Below, piece by piece: positions 61,712 to 64,000 of a stretch of 64,000 bases of DNA; positions within the stretch are counted from its first letter, which is position 1; every line of letters begins with the position of its first letter. The notes beneath the pieces were generated by a model that was given only the letters and a program-made list of their open reading frames with translations, made no database searches and was not told where the DNA came from. Where the stretch lies: the NCBI RefSeq assembly GCF_026240015.1, contig NZ_JAPIUX010000007.1, positions 1-64,000 on the forward strand. The letters run 5' to 3'. A program made the position numbers and the translations under genes. The DNA comes from Acetobacter farinalis (GTDB lineage Bacteria > Pseudomonadota > Alphaproteobacteria > Acetobacterales > Acetobacteraceae).

Positions 61712-61819
61712 GGCCACTCTCCCGTACGAGGCGGGACAATGCGAAAAACCGGCGTCTTTCGTCCAGACGTTTGTTATGATGAGTTGATAAGTTTTGTTTA
61801 TGAACGGCTACGTGGTGGC

Positions 61820-62722
61820 TCAGACGGTGTAGATATCCGCCACGTTGAACGTTTTTGCCACATCCCATAACCGGGTCAGCAGCATGCTGCTGTTCGGCTG
61901 GGTCATCCGCACCAGCCCGACATCCGGTGAGGCACAGCCATTGATCCGCCGGATCTGAAGGCCGGAAGGGCCAATCCGCTCCGGCAACGCCGCAACAGGC
62001 AGAATACTGGCAAGGCGGCCGCCCAGCAGCTCCGCATGCAGAAGCTCCAGCGCATCTGTTTCCAACATCACGGTCGGGGTGACATCAGCCTCCCTGAACC
62101 CGGCATCCACCAGCTGGCGGCTCCGCATGTTCCGGCTGAGCAGGCAGAGAGGCAGGGCGGCAATATCCGCCCAGGAGCAGTACCGCCCCGCAGGCAGCGG
62201 GACAGAGGCCGCCGCCGCCAGCACATGCTGTTCCGGGTAGAGTATCTGCGCGTCAAACCCGCCTTCTTCTGGCAACTGGTCCAGATACATGATGCCCAGT
62301 TGCAGGTGATGCTCCCGCAGCAGGCGCAGGATCTCCGCGCTGGAATACACCTTCACCTCAACATGCAGGGCAGGAACAACACTCCGGAATGTTTCCAGCA
62401 GCAGGGGCACAATCTGTATGGCGGGCGGCATGACGCCAATGGAAAGCGAGCCCCCGGCAATATCCTGCGCAAAGGCTGCTTCCTGCTTCAGGCCATCCAG
62501 AGCCGCCAGTGTCTGGCGCGCCCACAGCAGCACCCGCTTGCCCTCTTCCGTCAGGCCGTAAAAGCGCCGGTTCCGCTGGATGATGGTAATCCCCAGTTCG
62601 TTTTCAAGCTGCCTGACCCCGGCGGATAATGCGGGCTGGGAAACACCACAGCTCTCGGCGGCGCGGGAGAAATGGCGGTACCGGTCCAGCGCGATCAAAT
62701 AAGTCAGTTGCCGCAGAAACAC
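61820..62722 (-). CDS. LysR-family transcriptional regulator
   Basis: A 300-residue regulator with the winged helix at residues 1-60 (YLIALDRYRHFSRAAESCGV, then SQPALSAGVRQLENELG, IIQRNRRFYGLTEEG) and an effector domain of OxyR/CynR-like layout. The start is a GTG at 62722 with GCGAGG about eight bases upstream; no in-frame ATG fits better. It precedes the FUSC gene on the same strand by about 108 bases and is likely its regulator. The ligand is unknown. Confidence 0.88.
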   Translation of the reverse strand: MFLRQLTYLIALDRYRHFSRAAESCGVSQPALSAGVRQLENELGITIIQRNRRFYGLTEEGKRVLLWARQTLAALDGLKQEAAFAQDIAGGSLSIGVMPPAIQIVPLLLETFRSVVPALHVEVKVYSSAEILRLLREHHLQLGIMYLDQLPEEGGFDAQILYPEQHVLAAAASVPLPAGRYCSWADIAALPLCLLSRNMRSRQLVDAGFREADVTPTVMLETDALELLHAELLGGRLASILPVAALPERIGPSGLQIRRINGCASPDVGLVRMTQPNSSMLLTRLWDVAKTFNVADIYTV

Positions 62723-62755
62723 TGCATACCTCGCCTGATCTGGCCTCCAGGAGGC

Positions 62756-63694
62756 TCACTGCGCATCCGTATGCGCCCCCAGCGCGCTCTGGTCAAAAAC
62801 CAGAGCCGACCGGGCCGGAGCGCAGAACTGACCGTGAAATGCCGTGCGGAGGTCTCCTTCCCCGGCCTTCAGCACAAGCCAGGAAGGACGCACGCAATTA
62901 TGGCTGTCATCATACACATCGCCTGAAACCCAGCGCAGGGTTGCCTCACGCACGGCTCCGGCGGGGAGTATCACCGGCACACTCTGCTGGCGGGGCAATG
63001 GCCCATGCGGGCCGGGCCTGCGGGCCGCAGCATACGCACGGCGTGCGACCGGCAGCGCATGCCCCGCGGCATCTTCAAACCGGAGAGACAGCACGGGCGG
63101 CATGGCGCAGGCTTCAGGGCTGGTGTTCCGCAGGGTCAGCGCCGTGCCGGAGTGGGACATGCCATTAAACGCCCCGTTCCTGTCATCCAGCGCCATGGCA
63201 AGCTGGCCCGGCTGGCAGGCGGAAACCTGCCTGTTTGAAACTGCTCCGACGAGCGGCGTTGCCTCGAATTTTTCTACAAATCCCGTTGCCGGATCGAGAT
63301 GGCACGACCACTGGAAGGGTGTCCAGTTTATAGCGCTTCCGGCCTGCCGGAACTGCCCCCGCCCCTGAAGAAGCGCCGGGCTGACCAGAACCTGACTATC
63401 TGGCTTGCCATCCTGCAAAAAGAAGCGAGACCCGGCCCCCAGCCGCTCCAGCGGTTTACGGGCCGCGCTCTGGCAGAGAAATGTTGTCATCTGCCAGACC
63501 AGACTCTGTTGCTGCACCGCTGCCCGGTCCTGCGGGTTCCGGATGGCGGCAATCTGGCGGTGCACTGCTTTCAGTTCCGCTTCAGAGGGCTGAACCGGCC
63601 CCTCCCCGGCCGCACATGCGGGAGAAGCAAGCAGGCAGCCCACAAGGCCCACCCACGCGAAACCGGCTTGGTAAAAGCTAGATAAACTGCGCAT
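62756..63694 (-). CDS. Exported protein, DUF4232-like C-terminal domain
   Basis: A 312-residue protein with a signal peptide (to about residue 28, CLLASPACA-A). The N-terminal part (LVWQMTTFLCQSAARKPLER, then FQWSCHLDPATGFV) has Cys residues spaced as in small exported proteins. The C-terminal part (residues 165-300) has a DUF4232-like pattern: MSHSGTALTLRNTSPEACAM, PPVLSLRFEDAAG and a late Cys in VRPSWLVL. Function unknown. The start is placed at the ATG at 63694; the longer frame overlaps the divergent PadR gene. It lies 33 bases before the LysR gene. Confidence 0.7.
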   Translation of the reverse strand: MRSLSSFYQAGFAWVGLVGCLLASPACAAGEGPVQPSEAELKAVHRQIAAIRNPQDRAAVQQQSLVWQMTTFLCQSAARKPLERLGAGSRFFLQDGKPDSQVLVSPALLQGRGQFRQAGSAINWTPFQWSCHLDPATGFVEKFEATPLVGAVSNRQVSACQPGQLAMALDDRNGAFNGMSHSGTALTLRNTSPEACAMPPVLSLRFEDAAGHALPVARRAYAAARRPGPHGPLPRQQSVPVILPAGAVREATLRWVSGDVYDDSHNCVRPSWLVLKAGEGDLRTAFHGQFCAPARSALVFDQSALGAHTDAQ

Positions 63695-63789
63695 TTTCTT
63701 ATGATGCGGGAGAGCCGGGAGCAGATCAAGCGCCTTCCCCCCAGAGGAGAGATGCGTCGCGCTCAACAGTTTGAAAATAGCTCTTGAAA

Positions 63790-63821
63790 CATATCTTAAA
63801 ACATATATATCGTAAGATATG
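63790..63821. promoter_or_regulatory. Inverted repeat over the start of the PadR gene
   Basis: CATATCTTA (63790-63798) and TAAGATATG (63813-63821) are a perfect 9-bp inverted repeat with a 14-base AT-rich spacer. The right arm ends in the ATG at 63819. A -35-like TTGAAA lies at 63784. The position suggests autorepression by the PadR protein and possible control of the divergent gene, which starts about 95 bases to the left. Confidence 0.6.
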
Positions 63822-64000
63822 ATGAACACACATACAAACCACTTCTTCTCCCATCACTCTTTCCATGCGGCTGGCCCTCATGCCGGACGCCACGGCTCAG
63901 GCCGGGGCTTTGGTCGTGGGTTTGGGGATGGCTTCGGCCGTGGCCCTGGTGGAAGAGATTTCCCCAAAGGGCGCAAACTCAGCTCGGAGGAGCTCCAGCT
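63822..64000 (+). CDS. PadR-type regulator, N-terminal part, cut by the window edge
   Basis: Sixty codons are visible, open to the right edge. The N-terminus is His- and Gly/Arg-rich (MNTHTNHFFSHHSFH, then GRGFGRGFGDGFGRG) and leads into GRKLSSEELQ, where the PadR winged helix normally begins. That Gly/His-rich prelude before the helix is common in proteobacterial PadR proteins, some of which respond to metals. ATG codons at 63819 and 63822 are tandem starts. The DNA-binding domain itself is outside the window, so the family call is provisional. Confidence 0.6.
   Translation, partial: MNTHTNHFFSHHSFHAAGPHAGRHGSGRGFGRGFGDGFGRGPGGRDFPKGRKLSSEELQ

Noticed and set aside
1..64000. CRISPR array, prophage or anti-phage defence island
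   Set aside because: No regularly spaced repeats, no phage structural or integrase genes, and no recognised defence proteins were found on either strand.

Overview
The window is chromosomal DNA of an alphaproteobacterium, most likely an acetic acid bacterium (Acetobacteraceae). The grounds are the GTTC-N7-GTTC LexA box, a decayed IS5-type transposase, the dxs/ispA/xseB and gppA/rlmE arrangements and the overall protein flavour. The genus cannot be fixed from sequence alone. No rRNA, CRISPR array, prophage or recognisable defence system was found. There is one tRNA (Gln, CTG).

Layout. (1) 0.5-8.6 kb: a Nudix hydrolase and mobB on the plus strand, facing a minus-strand formate dehydrogenase operon fdoG-fdoH-fdoI-fdhE-moeA. 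The FDH alpha subunit has Cys in place of selenocysteine, and a candidate FNR/FixK-type box lies upstream. (2) 9.1-29.2 kb: a purine-degradation locus. It holds a TonB-dependent receptor, an HpxZ/AtzH-like protein, the minus-strand operon [HpyO-like flavoprotein]-puuE-uraD-hiuH-NCS2 permease-xdhA-xdhB-xdhC, a divergent LysR gene with guanine deaminase, and a second minus-strand operon gntR-allantoate amidohydrolase-ureidoglycine aminotransferase-hpxX-hpxY. Read in order, these take guanine to xanthine, urate, 5-hydroxyisourate, OHCU, allantoin, allantoate, ureidoglycine and oxalurate. The urate-oxidising step is assigned by inference to the flavoprotein, and HpxW (oxamate hydrolysis) is not in the window.

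(3) 29.5-37.3 kb: phosphoglucomutase, an Amj-type lipid II flippase, and a more AT-rich accessory stretch with an inverted-repeat element, an MFS/OprP-type porin transport pair, an unknown secreted protein and the IS relic. (4) 37.3-45.7 kb: a large autotransporter whose passenger carries the hallmarks of a pepsin-like aspartic peptidase, a YpfJ metallopeptidase, an imuA gene under a LexA box without imuB or dnaE2 beside it, and a copper-uptake pair (Met/His-rich DUF2946-like protein and OprC-type receptor).

(5) 45.9-59.1 kb: mostly housekeeping genes (tRNA-Gln, gppA, rlmE, a ROK fructokinase, tusA-like, xseB, ispA, dxs, tlyA, rlmN, argG, an FKBP lipoprotein, a cytochrome c lipoprotein, trpS). 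(6) 59.2-64.0 kb: an MliC-like protein, a FUSC-family efflux protein, a LysR regulator, a DUF4232-like secreted protein and, cut by the right edge, a PadR-type regulator with an inverted repeat over its start. The most unusual items are the aspartic-peptidase autotransporter and the urate-to-oxalurate gene set with its two candidate GntR operators.
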